Assembly (NCBI GenBank): GCA_045546175.1
Contig: JAZQCI010000075.1
Coordinates: 1-38,571, forward strand
Direction of reading: 5' to 3'
From: CAG-791 sp045546175
GTDB lineage: Bacteria > Bacillota > Clostridia > Lachnospirales > Lachnospiraceae
Length of the DNA stretch: 38,571 bases
The translations under genes and the position numbers were made by a program. This document shows positions 8,993-16,390 of the stretch, piece by piece (the stretch's first letter is position 1; each line of letters begins with the position of its first letter). The notes beneath the pieces were generated by a model. The model saw nothing but the letters and a program-made list of their open reading frames with translations. It was not told where the DNA came from and made no database searches.

Positions 8993-9156
8993 GTAACTAT
9001 TCAGCACCACAAGTCCCAAATGCTGCGCATTCGGGACTGTGGGCGTCCAGAGGCGCTTCGCGCCTTGTCCGCCCCGGAAAAAAGATCAAAAACGTTCCGG
9101 TGAGCGAGCTCCCCGGCTCTTATTTTGATCTTTTTTCCGGGGTGCTGAATAATTAC
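8993..9156 (-). repeat. 160-bp palindromic repeat, complete copy E1 (inverted orientation)
   Basis: The ends GTAACTATTCAGCACC and GGTGCTGAATAATTAC are inverted repeats with one mismatch. Inside are a GTCCC...GGGAC hairpin, a GGCGC...GCGCC hairpin with a 3-nt loop, and a long hairpin with arms containing CCCCGGAAAAAAGATCAAAA. Its reverse complement is nearly identical by eye to the copy at 37461-37624, so it is the same element in the opposite orientation. No coding capacity. It lies immediately upstream of the DUF3048 gene. Confidence 0.92.
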
Positions 9157-9180
9157 CCAAATTCAGGAAAGGAAAAGAAA

Positions 9181-10332
9181 ATGAAACAGAAAGCAATACT
9201 ACTGTTAATGACTGTATGCATGGCTTTTCCGGGGACGGGATTTACCGCAGCAGGAAGAGAGCAGACCACAGTGATGGCGGCGCAGGAAGGCACCGCCGAT
9301 GAAAATAAAAAGAACAAAAATGAAAACGCACAGGAGTATTCCGATGTCAGCGTATTGACCGGCGAGGCCATTGATCCCGAGCTGGCCAAACAGAGACCGA
9401 TCGCGGTCATGTTCCCGATCGACAAGGAGGCCCAGCCCCAGTACGGACTCAGTAATGTCGACGTCTTCTATGAGATCAGCGAAGAAGGCAATATGAGCCG
9501 CCAGATGGGCATCATCCAGGACTGGCAGAAACTGGAGCGCATCGGCAATATCCGCTCGATCCGCGCCTATTTCGTCTACGAGGCACTGGAGTGGGATCCC
9601 ATCATCATCCACTTCGGCGGACCCATCGACTACACGGATGACATCCTGACAAGAAAGGACGTCGACAACATCAACGGCGTCGGCGGACCCCTCGGACCGG
9701 ATTACGGGTGCTTTTACAGAGTTCCCTCCTGGAGCCGCTCGGAGCACACGGCTTACACGGACGCCGAGCACATCAAGGCGGCGATCAAGGAAGCAGGTTT
9801 CTCCGCGGAGCACAGAAGGGCTTACTACAACAAGAAGCACTTCACCTTTGCAAAAGAGAAAAACACCCTGAAGCAGTACTCCGATTCCGTGAGCGCGGTT
9901 TATGTCGATATGAAGGAGAGCTTCCCGGCATCGAAATCGTCCCTCACCTACAATCCGGAGGACGGCAAGTACTACAAGACCCTTCACGGGGAGCCCCAGT
10001 GCGACGCCGTCACCAACGAGCAGATGGCCTTTGACAATATTTTGATCCAGAGGGCCTACGCGGAGCCCAGGGAAGACGGTTCCGACTATCTGCGGATCCG
10101 CATCGAAGAGGACGGCAAGGACGGATTCTTTATCACCGGCGGCCGCATGATCCATGTCACCTGGGAGAAGGGCGAGGGCAACGATTACAAGCCCACCACT
10201 TTCTACGATGACAACGGCAAGGAGATCGAGCTCAACAAGGGCAAGACCATGATCTTCATCATCAAGGAGGAGAACTCCTTCAGCGTGGACGGCGTGACCT
10301 ACGAACAGGATGATCACGGGACCATTCGATAA
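9181..10332 (+). CDS. Secreted DUF3048 (YerB-like) protein
   Basis: 383-residue exported protein. A basic start and hydrophobic core (residues about 4-24) form a signal peptide, but no lipobox cysteine is visible. The rest is typical of DUF3048: ID..LAKQRPIAVM, the run-up GLSNVDVFYEISEEG, IGNIRSIRAYFVYEALEWDPI and IIHFGGP, ending with a small domain containing GKTMIFIIKE. The biochemical role of the family is not known to me; cell-envelope functions have been suggested. ATG 9181 has AGGAAAGGA upstream. The gene is flanked by two copies of the palindromic repeat in opposite orientation (8993-9156 and 10449-10609). Confidence 0.88.
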   Translation: MKQKAILLLMTVCMAFPGTGFTAAGREQTTVMAAQEGTADENKKNKNENAQEYSDVSVLTGEAIDPELAKQRPIAVMFPIDKEAQPQYGLSNVDVFYEISEEGNMSRQMGIIQDWQKLERIGNIRSIRAYFVYEALEWDPIIIHFGGPIDYTDDILTRKDVDNINGVGGPLGPDYGCFYRVPSWSRSEHTAYTDAEHIKAAIKEAGFSAEHRRAYYNKKHFTFAKEKNTLKQYSDSVSAVYVDMKESFPASKSSLTYNPEDGKYYKTLHGEPQCDAVTNEQMAFDNILIQRAYAEPREDGSDYLRIRIEEDGKDGFFITGGRMIHVTWEKGEGNDYKPTTFYDDNGKEIELNKGKTMIFIIKEENSFSVDGVTYEQDDHGTIR

Positions 10333-10414
10333 GAGAGTATTTGATAAGAAGAAACAACTTGTAAATGGATCGCCACATTCGACAATAATTATGTAAAATT
10401 TACGAAATAAAGGA

Positions 10415-10444
10415 TTTACAATTTATTTGCTTCGCGGCTATAAT
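10415..10444 (+). promoter_or_regulatory. Sigma-A-type promoter for the secreted acidic-repeat protein
   Basis: TTTACA (10415-10420) and TATAAT (10439-10444) are separated by 18 bp. The expected start near 10451 falls at the first bases of the repeat copy 10449-10609, so the whole repeat would be the 5' untranslated leader of the gene at 10640. Confidence 0.65.
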
Positions 10445-10448
10445 AAAA

Positions 10449-10609
10449 TTAATTATCAGCACCCCGGGGAAAGATCCGGAATCTGAACGGGGAGCTCGCT
10501 CGCCGGGCAGATTCCGGATCTTTTCCCGGGGCGGACAAGGCGCACAGCGCCTCGGACGCACGCAGTCCCGAATGCGAAGCATTTGGGACGGTGTGGTGCT
10601 GAACAATCC
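10449..10609 (+). repeat. 160-bp palindromic repeat, complete copy E2
   Basis: Ends TTAATTATCAGCACC and GGTGCTGAACAATCC. The long hairpin has arms CCCCGGGGAAAGATCCGG... and ...CCGGATCTTTTCCCGGGG. These differ from copies E1 and E3, but both arms changed together so pairing is kept (the one remaining difference is a G-T pair). The GGCGC hairpin (loop ACA) and the GTCCCGAATGC...GCATTTGGGAC hairpin are conserved. It lies between promoter and start codon of the gene at 10640. Confidence 0.9.
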
Positions 10610-10639
10610 AAGGGCGCGTGAGGAAAGGATTGTGGCGAT

Positions 10640-11737
10640 ATGAACAGTTGGCTGCGGGAAGCCGGAAAGAAGCTGTTGGCTCTTCTGGCTGTACTCACTC
10701 TGATGGGGCAGAGTGTACTCCCGGCTTATGCGGATACGGCGGACACAGGAAAAGAAAGCTCTTATACAGAGAAATCTTATACAGAAAATTCTTATTCGGA
10801 AAACTATTATTCAGATACTTCTTCTTCAGGCTATACCGTCTCGGAGAACAAGAAGAGCTATGCCCTGGACTATTTTGACAGGATTGCGGTCAACTCCGTC
10901 AAGGGGATGCTCACGGTCCGTCCGGGCGAGGACTTTGCAATCGCCTTCCCGGCGGGATGGGACAACCTCCCTTCCTTCTCGGTGCAGGATGATACCCTGG
11001 TCGTGAGCGGCAGGGGAAGCGCCGATACGCAGGAGAAGGCCCGCAAGAGTGCCGACGGCTCGGTGGTCGTACTGGGCGAGGACGAGCCCGCGGAGGGCTA
11101 CAGCGGCGCGGCAAAAGATTCAGGGGCTGCCAAGGACGCTGAAAAAGAGGCGGAAGCTGATACCGGAGCGGAGGCGGAGACGGATACCGGAGCGGAGGCA
11201 GAGACGGATACCGGAGCGGAAGCGGTGCCGGAGGAAACGGCCGAAGAGGCTTCGGAGCCGGAGAACGCTGCAGAGGAAGCTTCGGCGTCAGAGAACACTG
11301 CGGAGTCGGACGACATCACTCCTGAAATCGTGATCACGATCCCTTCGGGCGTCGGCATCGACACGATGCGGATCGCAATGGAAAGAGGAACTTTTATCAT
11401 GACGAGCATTACGGCAGGCACCGTGACGATCCAGTCCGGCGGCGGCGATCTTGTCATGAAGGATGTCTCCCTGGGAACGGTGGATATTTATTCGGATTCC
11501 GGCAATGTCTCCATGACGGAATGCACCTTCAACAGCCTGAATATCGGAATGGGTGCGGGCAATGTGAAAGTGCAGTCAGACGACCCTTTAGTCCGCTGCA
11601 GGATGGAGATCGGGACCGAGAGCGGTGAGATCACCTATAACGGCGATTCCAAGGGCAAGCAGTATATGCAGCCCGGGAGCGGCAAGAGATTTCTGACGAT
11701 CCAGATCGGAAGAGGAAATATAAGCATTGACGGATGA
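10640..11737 (+). CDS. Secreted acidic-repeat protein with a DUF4097-like C-terminal beta domain
   Basis: 365-residue exported protein. The signal peptide covers about residues 8-31, ending in PAYA. A Ser/Tyr/Thr-rich stretch with YTEKSYTENSYSENYYS repeats follows. The folded part (SVKGMLTVRPGEDFAIAFPAG) is interrupted by a long acidic insert with near-perfect repeats of ETDTGAEA and then EEASEPENAAEEAS-type repeats. The C-terminal 140 residues (ITIPSGVGIDTMRIAMERG, SGGGDLVMKDVSLGTVDIYSDSGNVSM, GNVKVQSDD) look like the stacked beta strands of DUF4097 'putative adhesin' proteins. Surface location is likely; function is unknown. AAAGGA lies about 10 bp before ATG 10640. The stop codon overlaps the terminator stem at 11730. 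Confidence 0.82.
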   Translation: MNSWLREAGKKLLALLAVLTLMGQSVLPAYADTADTGKESSYTEKSYTENSYSENYYSDTSSSGYTVSENKKSYALDYFDRIAVNSVKGMLTVRPGEDFAIAFPAGWDNLPSFSVQDDTLVVSGRGSADTQEKARKSADGSVVVLGEDEPAEGYSGAAKDSGAAKDAEKEAEADTGAEAETDTGAEAETDTGAEAVPEETAEEASEPENAAEEASASENTAESDDITPEIVITIPSGVGIDTMRIAMERGTFIMTSITAGTVTIQSGGGDLVMKDVSLGTVDIYSDSGNVSMTECTFNSLNIGMGAGNVKVQSDDPLVRCRMEIGTESGEITYNGDSKGKQYMQPGSGKRFLTIQIGRGNISIDG

Positions 11738-11762
11738 TCCTTCGGGTCATCCGTTTTTCATT
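11730..11762 (+). terminator. Intrinsic terminator after the acidic-repeat protein
   Basis: ACGGATGA (11730-11737) pairs with TCATCCGT (11747-11754) around the loop TCCTTCGGG and is followed by TTTTTCATTTTTT. The gene's stop codon is part of the 5' arm. Confidence 0.9.
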
Positions 11763-11917
11763 TTTTGCGTAAGGAGGCAGGCGGGAGTGGACGGAAAGGC
11801 CTTTTTAATGTAAATTAGTAATTGGACATTGGAGTGCGCGGAAGGGAGTTCTCCGGACGCGCGGCTTAAGTTCACAATTACAGAAAAACAATATAATCAT
11901 CAATAAAGGAGCACGAT

Positions 11918-13075
11918 ATGAGAGTTACAGAAGATATCAAGTATGTCGGCGTCAATGACCATCAGGTCGATCTTTTCGAGGGACAGTATGAAGTGCCGCT
12001 CGGAATGGCCTACAATTCCTATGTGATCATGGACGAGAAGATCGTCGTCATGGATACGGTCGATCAGCACTTCGGCGAGGAGTGGCTTGCCAACCTGGCG
12101 GCGGTTCTGGGCGACAGAAAGCCGGATTATCTGGTAGTGCAGCACATGGAGCCCGACCACTCCGCTAATATTGCAAGCTTCCTCAAGGTCTATCCCGACG
12201 CGACCGTGATCGGAAACGCCAAGACCTTTACCTTCATGGAGCAGTTCTACGGAAAGAATGACGCCATGAAGAAGCAGATTGTGGGGAACGGCGAGGAGCT
12301 GTGCCTGGGCAAGCATGTCCTGAAATTTGTGTTCGCTCCCATGGTCCACTGGCCGGAGGTCATGTTCACATATGACAGCACGGACAAGGTCCTGTTCTCC
12401 GCGGACGGCTTCGGCAAGTTCGGCGCCAACGACGTGGAAGATCCCGAAGGATGGGCCTGCGAGGCGCGCAGATACTATTTTGGCATCGTAGGAAAATACG
12501 GCCTTCAGACACAGAAGGTCCTCAAGGCGGCACAGGGCCTCGACATTCAGGTCATCTGCCCTCTGCACGGTCCCGTGCTGAGCGAGAACCTCGGCTACTA
12601 CATCGACCTGTATGACAAGTGGTCCTCCTACACACCCGAGGAGCCCGGCGTCTGCATCGCTTACACATCTGTCTACGGTCACACAAAGGCGGCTGTCGAG
12701 AAGCTGGCTGAGATGCTGCGGGCAAAGGGCGTCAAGGTCGCCGTCAGCGATCTGGCGAGAGATGACATGCCCGAGACCGTCGAGGACGCCTTCCGCTATG
12801 ACAGACTGGTCCTTGCGACAACGACCTACAACAACGGCATTTTCCCGTTCATGCACACCTTTATCGAGCACCTGACAGAGCGCGAGTACCAGAACCGCAC
12901 CATCGCTTTCATCGAGAACGGCACATGGGCGCCTGTCGCGGCCAAGCTTATGAAGGCCATGTTTGAGAAGTCCAAGAAGATCACCTTCGCAGAGAACACC
13001 GTCACGATCAAGTCCGCACTGAACGCGGACAGCGAGGCGGCGCTGGAGAAGCTTGCTGAGGAGCTGGCGGGCTGA
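11918..13075 (+). CDS. fprA: A-type flavoprotein FprA (oxygen/nitric-oxide reductase)
   Basis: 385-residue cytoplasmic flavodiiron protein that reduces O2 to water or NO to N2O in anaerobes. The N-terminal metallo-beta-lactamase-like domain (about residues 1-240) carries the diiron ligand motif HMEPDH (76-81) plus later His/Asp ligands in MVHWPE, SADGFGKFG and LHGPVL. The C-terminal flavodoxin domain starts at about 245 with the FMN-binding IAYTSVYGHTKAA. Length is normal and no rubredoxin or flavin-reductase extension is present. AAAGGAG lies 8 bp before ATG 11918. A TATAAT at 11892-11897 with TTCACA 15 bp upstream may be its promoter. It is transcribed alone and converges on the ClC gene. 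Confidence 0.94.
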   Translation: MRVTEDIKYVGVNDHQVDLFEGQYEVPLGMAYNSYVIMDEKIVVMDTVDQHFGEEWLANLAAVLGDRKPDYLVVQHMEPDHSANIASFLKVYPDATVIGNAKTFTFMEQFYGKNDAMKKQIVGNGEELCLGKHVLKFVFAPMVHWPEVMFTYDSTDKVLFSADGFGKFGANDVEDPEGWACEARRYYFGIVGKYGLQTQKVLKAAQGLDIQVICPLHGPVLSENLGYYIDLYDKWSSYTPEEPGVCIAYTSVYGHTKAAVEKLAEMLRAKGVKVAVSDLARDDMPETVEDAFRYDRLVLATTTYNNGIFPFMHTFIEHLTEREYQNRTIAFIENGTWAPVAAKLMKAMFEKSKKITFAENTVTIKSALNADSEAALEKLAEELAG

Positions 13076-13101
13076 GAGTTCAGGGTTAGCAAACTATAAA
13101 A

Positions 13102-13145
13102 CACAAAATGGGCAGAATCCGAATCGCGGATCCTGCCCGTTTCCA
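13102..13145. terminator. Bidirectional terminator between fprA and the ClC gene
   Basis: GGGCAGAATCCG (13110-13121) pairs with CGGATCCTGCCC (13127-13138) with one mismatch. An A-rich run on the left and GTTT on the right let it serve both convergent genes. Confidence 0.8.
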
Positions 13146-13173
13146 TTATGGCGTCTTTGCCAAGTGAGCATAT

Positions 13174-14454
13174 TCAGTGATGCGCATTCGCATCTTCACG
13201 GCCTGGCTTGAGCTTTCCGTAACGGATCTTCTGGTGGTGGTACAGGCCGTAGTTGCCGGATACCGTGGAGGCGATGGCGATGGCCAGCAGGTAATAGGGC
13301 CAACCCTCGAAGCCGAACATCTCGAAGCAGATCAGGAGTGTTCCCAGAGGGCAGTTGGTGACGCAGCTGAAGAGGCATCCCATGCCGATGGCGGCCGCGA
13401 GGCCGGAGGGAATTCCCATGAGCGGGCCGACGACGGACCCGAAAGTGGCGCCGATGAAGAGCGAGGGAACGATCTCGCCGCCCTTGAAGCCTGCAGCTAT
13501 GGAGACGGCGGTAAACAAGATCTTGAGCAGGAAAGCGTAGACCGGGACGGGCTCGCCCTGCAGGCATTCCGTGATGACATGGCCGCCGGCGCCGTTATAG
13601 AACTGGCCTCCGGAGAGAAGGGTCATGCCCAGGAGGACTGCAGACATAATGACGGCGCGGGGAATCGGCTTTGCCGGGATCTTTCGCGCCAGAGCCGGAA
13701 TCTTTCCGAGGGCTACGACAAAGAGTACGCTCACCAGAGCGCACAGCACAGCCAGGAAAAAGGTGGCGACGGACATGGGAAGCGAGAAAGGTTTCACGCT
13801 TGCCAGCGCCCAAGGGTGTTTCTCTACGCCCATCATGCCGGAAATATAGTAGGCGGGGAGGGCAGCGATAACGCAGGGAACCAGCGCGTCGTACTGCAGA
13901 AGACCGACGTGGCTGATCTCCATGGCGATGACCGTTGCGGCCAGCGGCGTCCCGAAGAGGGCGGAAAAGGCCGCGCTCATACCGGACATGACCATGATGC
14001 GCCTTGCGCCCTCGGAGAAATGCAGGCGCCTGCCCATCTCATCGCCCAGGCACCCGCCGATCTGCAGGGCGGCTCCTTCGCGGCCCACAGAGGCGCCCAG
14101 AAAATGGGATGTGATGGTGGAGCAAAAGATGAGCGGCGCCATGGTGCCGGGCACGCTCTCATTTCTCGTGATCGCGAGGAGGACGGTGTCGGTTCCCTCA
14201 CTGTGGTCGAATTTTTGGTAGAAGAAGACGATCAGAGCGGCTCCCACAGGCATCAGGAAGATGACCCAAGGGTGCTGGGCCCTCAGCTCCGTGGCGCCGT
14301 CGATGCCGAGCGCGAACACGCTGGCCACGGCGCCGACAAGTGTGCCGCACAACAGACCGTAAACAAGAAGCTTGGTCACCTGGACGAAGCCGGTCCTGAC
14401 CTTAAACAGGATCGCCTCCAATTGATCTTTGAAATCTTCGCTGTTAAAATCCAT
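13174..14454 (-). CDS. ClC-family anion channel or anion/proton antiporter
   Basis: 426-residue polytopic membrane protein. The ClC hallmark GREGAALQIGG near residue 133 contains the gating glutamate, and GMSAAFSALFGTPLAATVIAMEIS follows at about 165. The Cl-type serine loop GSGIP is not seen; the corresponding region reads DHSEGTDTVLLAI, followed by a MAPLIFCSTITSHFLGASVGREG stretch. That stretch recalls fluoride-exporting ClC proteins more than E. coli ClcA, though no fluoride riboswitch was found upstream. KGGEIVPSLFIGATFG near residue 315 matches the second half of the family. ATG 14454 has AGGAGGGGG directly upstream on the minus strand; 14 further upstream residues of open frame are ignored. 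Ion specificity is uncertain. Confidence 0.88.
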   Translation of the reverse strand: MDFNSEDFKDQLEAILFKVRTGFVQVTKLLVYGLLCGTLVGAVASVFALGIDGATELRAQHPWVIFLMPVGAALIVFFYQKFDHSEGTDTVLLAITRNESVPGTMAPLIFCSTITSHFLGASVGREGAALQIGGCLGDEMGRRLHFSEGARRIMVMSGMSAAFSALFGTPLAATVIAMEISHVGLLQYDALVPCVIAALPAYYISGMMGVEKHPWALASVKPFSLPMSVATFFLAVLCALVSVLFVVALGKIPALARKIPAKPIPRAVIMSAVLLGMTLLSGGQFYNGAGGHVITECLQGEPVPVYAFLLKILFTAVSIAAGFKGGEIVPSLFIGATFGSVVGPLMGIPSGLAAAIGMGCLFSCVTNCPLGTLLICFEMFGFEGWPYYLLAIAIASTVSGNYGLYHHQKIRYGKLKPGREDANAHH

Positions 14455-14641
14455 AATTTCCCCCTCCTGCCCGCCACTAGTGACGGAGCATTCCATGTCA
14501 TAACTCTAGCATTTCAGGAAAAAAACCACAAGGAATGCGGAGGCATTTATAGTACAATGAAAATGGTAAAATTCTTTCTGGGGGAAAAACGATCTCCCGT
14601 CTGTCAAGGCGGGCTGATGAATTCAAATGGGGGAGTTAGAA

Positions 14642-15289
14642 ATGGCAGAAAAAGGCAAGGAAAACCAAAACGGGCATGAGCAGAAGGGGGATCTGATCCA
14701 CAACATCATCGCGCATATGGAGCACCTGATGGATATCTTTGAGATTGGCATCGCGGTCATCGTCGCCTTCGGCTTTCTCGCCAGCGTATATCCGCTGCTC
14801 AGAGAGCTGCCGCTGCTGGGGTCTATGAGCAACGGGACGACGGCCTACAGGCATTTCCTGGAGAGCGCCCTGGACCTGGTCATCGGTATTGAGTTTATCA
14901 AGATGCTGATCAAGCACACGCCGGGCAGTGTCGTGGAAGTGCTCCTGTTCGCACTTTCCAGACATATGGTGCTGGAGGGCGGCAATGCTATGGAGAACCT
15001 GCTGACAGTAGGCGCGATCGCTGTGATCTTCTTCATCCGCAAATTCCTCTTCATCGAGTCCTTCGAGTTCCTGGCGGATGGGCATACGGGTCAGGACTGG
15101 CTCTCTGACTGGAAGGAAATCCGAAAGGGAGGAACGTCCAGGAGGAAGACAGAGAGCGGAACAGAAAAAGAGAGCGCGATGAAGAAAAAGGCAGAAGCGC
15201 GCCGGAAAAAGTCGGAGCCGATCTCCGGCGATTACAGAGAAGTGAACGCGGACGAGATAGTGACAGCAAGTGAAGGCAATCAGGAATGA
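14642..15289 (+). CDS. Small three-helix membrane protein, possibly PsiE-like
   Basis: 215-residue membrane protein with hydrophobic segments at about residues 30-53 (FEIGIAVIVAFGFLASVYPL), 74-96 (ALDLVIGIEFIKMLI) and 118-140 (LLTVGAIAVIFFIRKFLF), then a highly charged Lys/Arg/Glu tail of about 65 residues. The core (LDLVIGIEFIKML plus a histidine in LSRHMVLEG) is reminiscent of PsiE-type proteins, but I cannot confirm the family. ATG 14642 is preferred over ATG 14627 because GGGGGAG lies between them, 6-7 bp before 14642. Its stop overlaps the ATG of the following lipoprotein (ATGA), so the two are coupled. Confidence 0.78.
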   Translation: MAEKGKENQNGHEQKGDLIHNIIAHMEHLMDIFEIGIAVIVAFGFLASVYPLLRELPLLGSMSNGTTAYRHFLESALDLVIGIEFIKMLIKHTPGSVVEVLLFALSRHMVLEGGNAMENLLTVGAIAVIFFIRKFLFIESFEFLADGHTGQDWLSDWKEIRKGGTSRRKTESGTEKESAMKKKAEARRKKSEPISGDYREVNADEIVTASEGNQE

Positions 15290-16308
15290 GAGAGACAAAA
15301 ATAACGCGTAAAAACATAGCGATCGTAAAACTTGTGGCATTAATGACAGCCTGTGTGATCGCCCTTTCGGCGCTCACAGGATGCTCTTCTCCCAAGGAGA
15401 ACGCAGAGCAGACGGCGCAGGAGACGGGATCCGGGAAAGAGGGAACTTCGACCTCACAGGGGAAGCCGGATGCGTCGTCCGACCAGGCGGCGCCTGCAGA
15501 CCAAGCGGCGCCCTCAGACAAGGCGGACGCGGCGGCGGAAGAGACGTCTTCTCTGAACCCGCTTACCTTGCAGGTTCTGAAGGTCGGAAAGGCGGACGCC
15601 ATGGTGCTCACCTGCGGCGACGCAGTGATGGTCATTGACTGCGGAGAGAAGGAAGACGGAGAAGAAGTGCTGGACTATCTGGCGCAGAAAGGCGCCGGGA
15701 AGGTCGATATTTTGCTGATCACGCACTTTGACAAGGATCATGTGGGAGGCGCGGACACGGTGGTGGAAGGCATTCCGGTAGACAGGATCCTGATGCCGGA
15801 CTACGAGGGAACCGGCAAGCAGTACAAGGAATTTGTGGACGCATTGGATGACCTCGGGATGGAACCCGAGAGGGTCGCCGAGGTCCTGAATCTGCAGCTT
15901 GGGGACGCTAAGGTCAAGGTCGAGCCGCCCGCGTCCTACGAGATCCCGGACACCGACGATGAATATGATAATAATTTCTCGCTGATCACGACGGTGGACT
16001 TCGGGAAAAACCGGCTGGTTTTCACCGGCGATATCGAGGAGGAGCGGATCTCGCAGTGGCTGGACGGAGGAACCGTGCAGAAATGTGACGTGCTCAAGAT
16101 CCCGCATCACGGCTTCTACAATGAGCCCCTTGAGGAGATGGTCGGCATCATGCAGCCTTCCTATGCGGTCATCTGTGACTCTGAAAAGAATCCTGCAGAA
16201 AAGAAGACGGTCTCGATGCTGGAGGAGAAAGGCGCGCAGTGCCTGCAGACCAAGGACGGCGATATCACAATTGTATGTGATGGAGAAAATATTGAAGTGA
16301 GCCGTTAA
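15286..16308 (+). CDS. Metallo-beta-lactamase-fold lipoprotein (ComEC-hydrolase-like)
   Basis: 340-residue exported lipoprotein. The lipobox ALTGC places the acylated cysteine at 33. A linker rich in Ala/Ser/Asp/Gln (about 35-85) leads to a metallo-beta-lactamase-fold domain (about 90-335): LKVGKADAMVLTCGDAVMVIDCG, the metal site ITHFDKDHVGG, VFTGDIEEE and KIPHHG. This is the arrangement of the extracellular hydrolase domain of ComEC/Rec2, here without the membrane channel. In the known family that domain is proposed to degrade the non-transported DNA strand, so a surface nuclease or phosphodiesterase is plausible. ATG 15286 overlaps the stop of the upstream membrane protein. Confidence 0.87.
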   Translation: MRETKITRKNIAIVKLVALMTACVIALSALTGCSSPKENAEQTAQETGSGKEGTSTSQGKPDASSDQAAPADQAAPSDKADAAAEETSSLNPLTLQVLKVGKADAMVLTCGDAVMVIDCGEKEDGEEVLDYLAQKGAGKVDILLITHFDKDHVGGADTVVEGIPVDRILMPDYEGTGKQYKEFVDALDDLGMEPERVAEVLNLQLGDAKVKVEPPASYEIPDTDDEYDNNFSLITTVDFGKNRLVFTGDIEEERISQWLDGGTVQKCDVLKIPHHGFYNEPLEEMVGIMQPSYAVICDSEKNPAEKKTVSMLEEKGAQCLQTKDGDITIVCDGENIEVSR

Positions 16309-16330
16309 TCGCTGTAATAAGGGTAAAGAA

Positions 16331-16372
16331 GTGGGGCGGGCGCATTTGTAAAAATGCGGCCGCCCCACCAAT
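16331..16372. terminator. Bidirectional hairpin terminator
   Basis: GTGGGGCG at 16331 pairs with CGCCCCAC ending at 16368, with an inner CGCATTT/AAATGCG stem around a GTAA loop. It lies between the convergent lipoprotein (plus) and patatin-like (minus) genes and serves both. The T-run on either side is weak. Confidence 0.7.
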
Positions 16373-16390
16373 ATGCTTTCCTACGAATAT

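Larger units (their letters stand above)
8825..9180. other. Intergenic region with a promoter, a hairpin and a repeat copy
   Basis: This 356-bp gap carries no gene. It holds a near-consensus promoter (8882-8910), directly followed by a terminator-like hairpin (8914-8953), a short AT-rich stretch, and the complete repeat copy 8993-9156. The repeat ends 24 bp before the DUF3048 gene, leaving just room for its ribosome binding site. Confidence 0.8.
10333..10639. other. Intergenic region with a promoter and a repeat copy
   Basis: This 307-bp gap has no gene. It contains an AT-rich stretch, a promoter at 10415-10444 and the complete repeat copy 10449-10609, which fills most of the leader of the gene at 10640. 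Confidence 0.8.

Noticed and set aside
8993..10609. E1 and E2 as ends of a composite transposon carrying the DUF3048 gene
   Set aside because: No transposase, no target duplication visible, and other copies stand alone; the bracketing may be coincidence.
10449..10609. The 160-bp element as a riboswitch
   Set aside because: Copies occur in both orientations relative to the gene and before unrelated genes, and match no riboswitch consensus I know.
11765..11917. PerR/Fur-type box upstream of fprA
   Set aside because: The AT-rich stretch ATGTAAATTAGTAATTGG does not match a symmetrical box well enough.
14455..14641. Fluoride riboswitch upstream of the ClC gene
   Set aside because: The conserved fluoride-riboswitch elements are not visible on either strand of this gap.
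13177..14679. A 500-codon plus-strand frame antisense to the ClC gene
   Set aside because: The translated product is low in hydrophobic residues and rich in Gly/Asp/Glu/Arg as expected of a shadow frame; the minus strand encodes a clear ClC.
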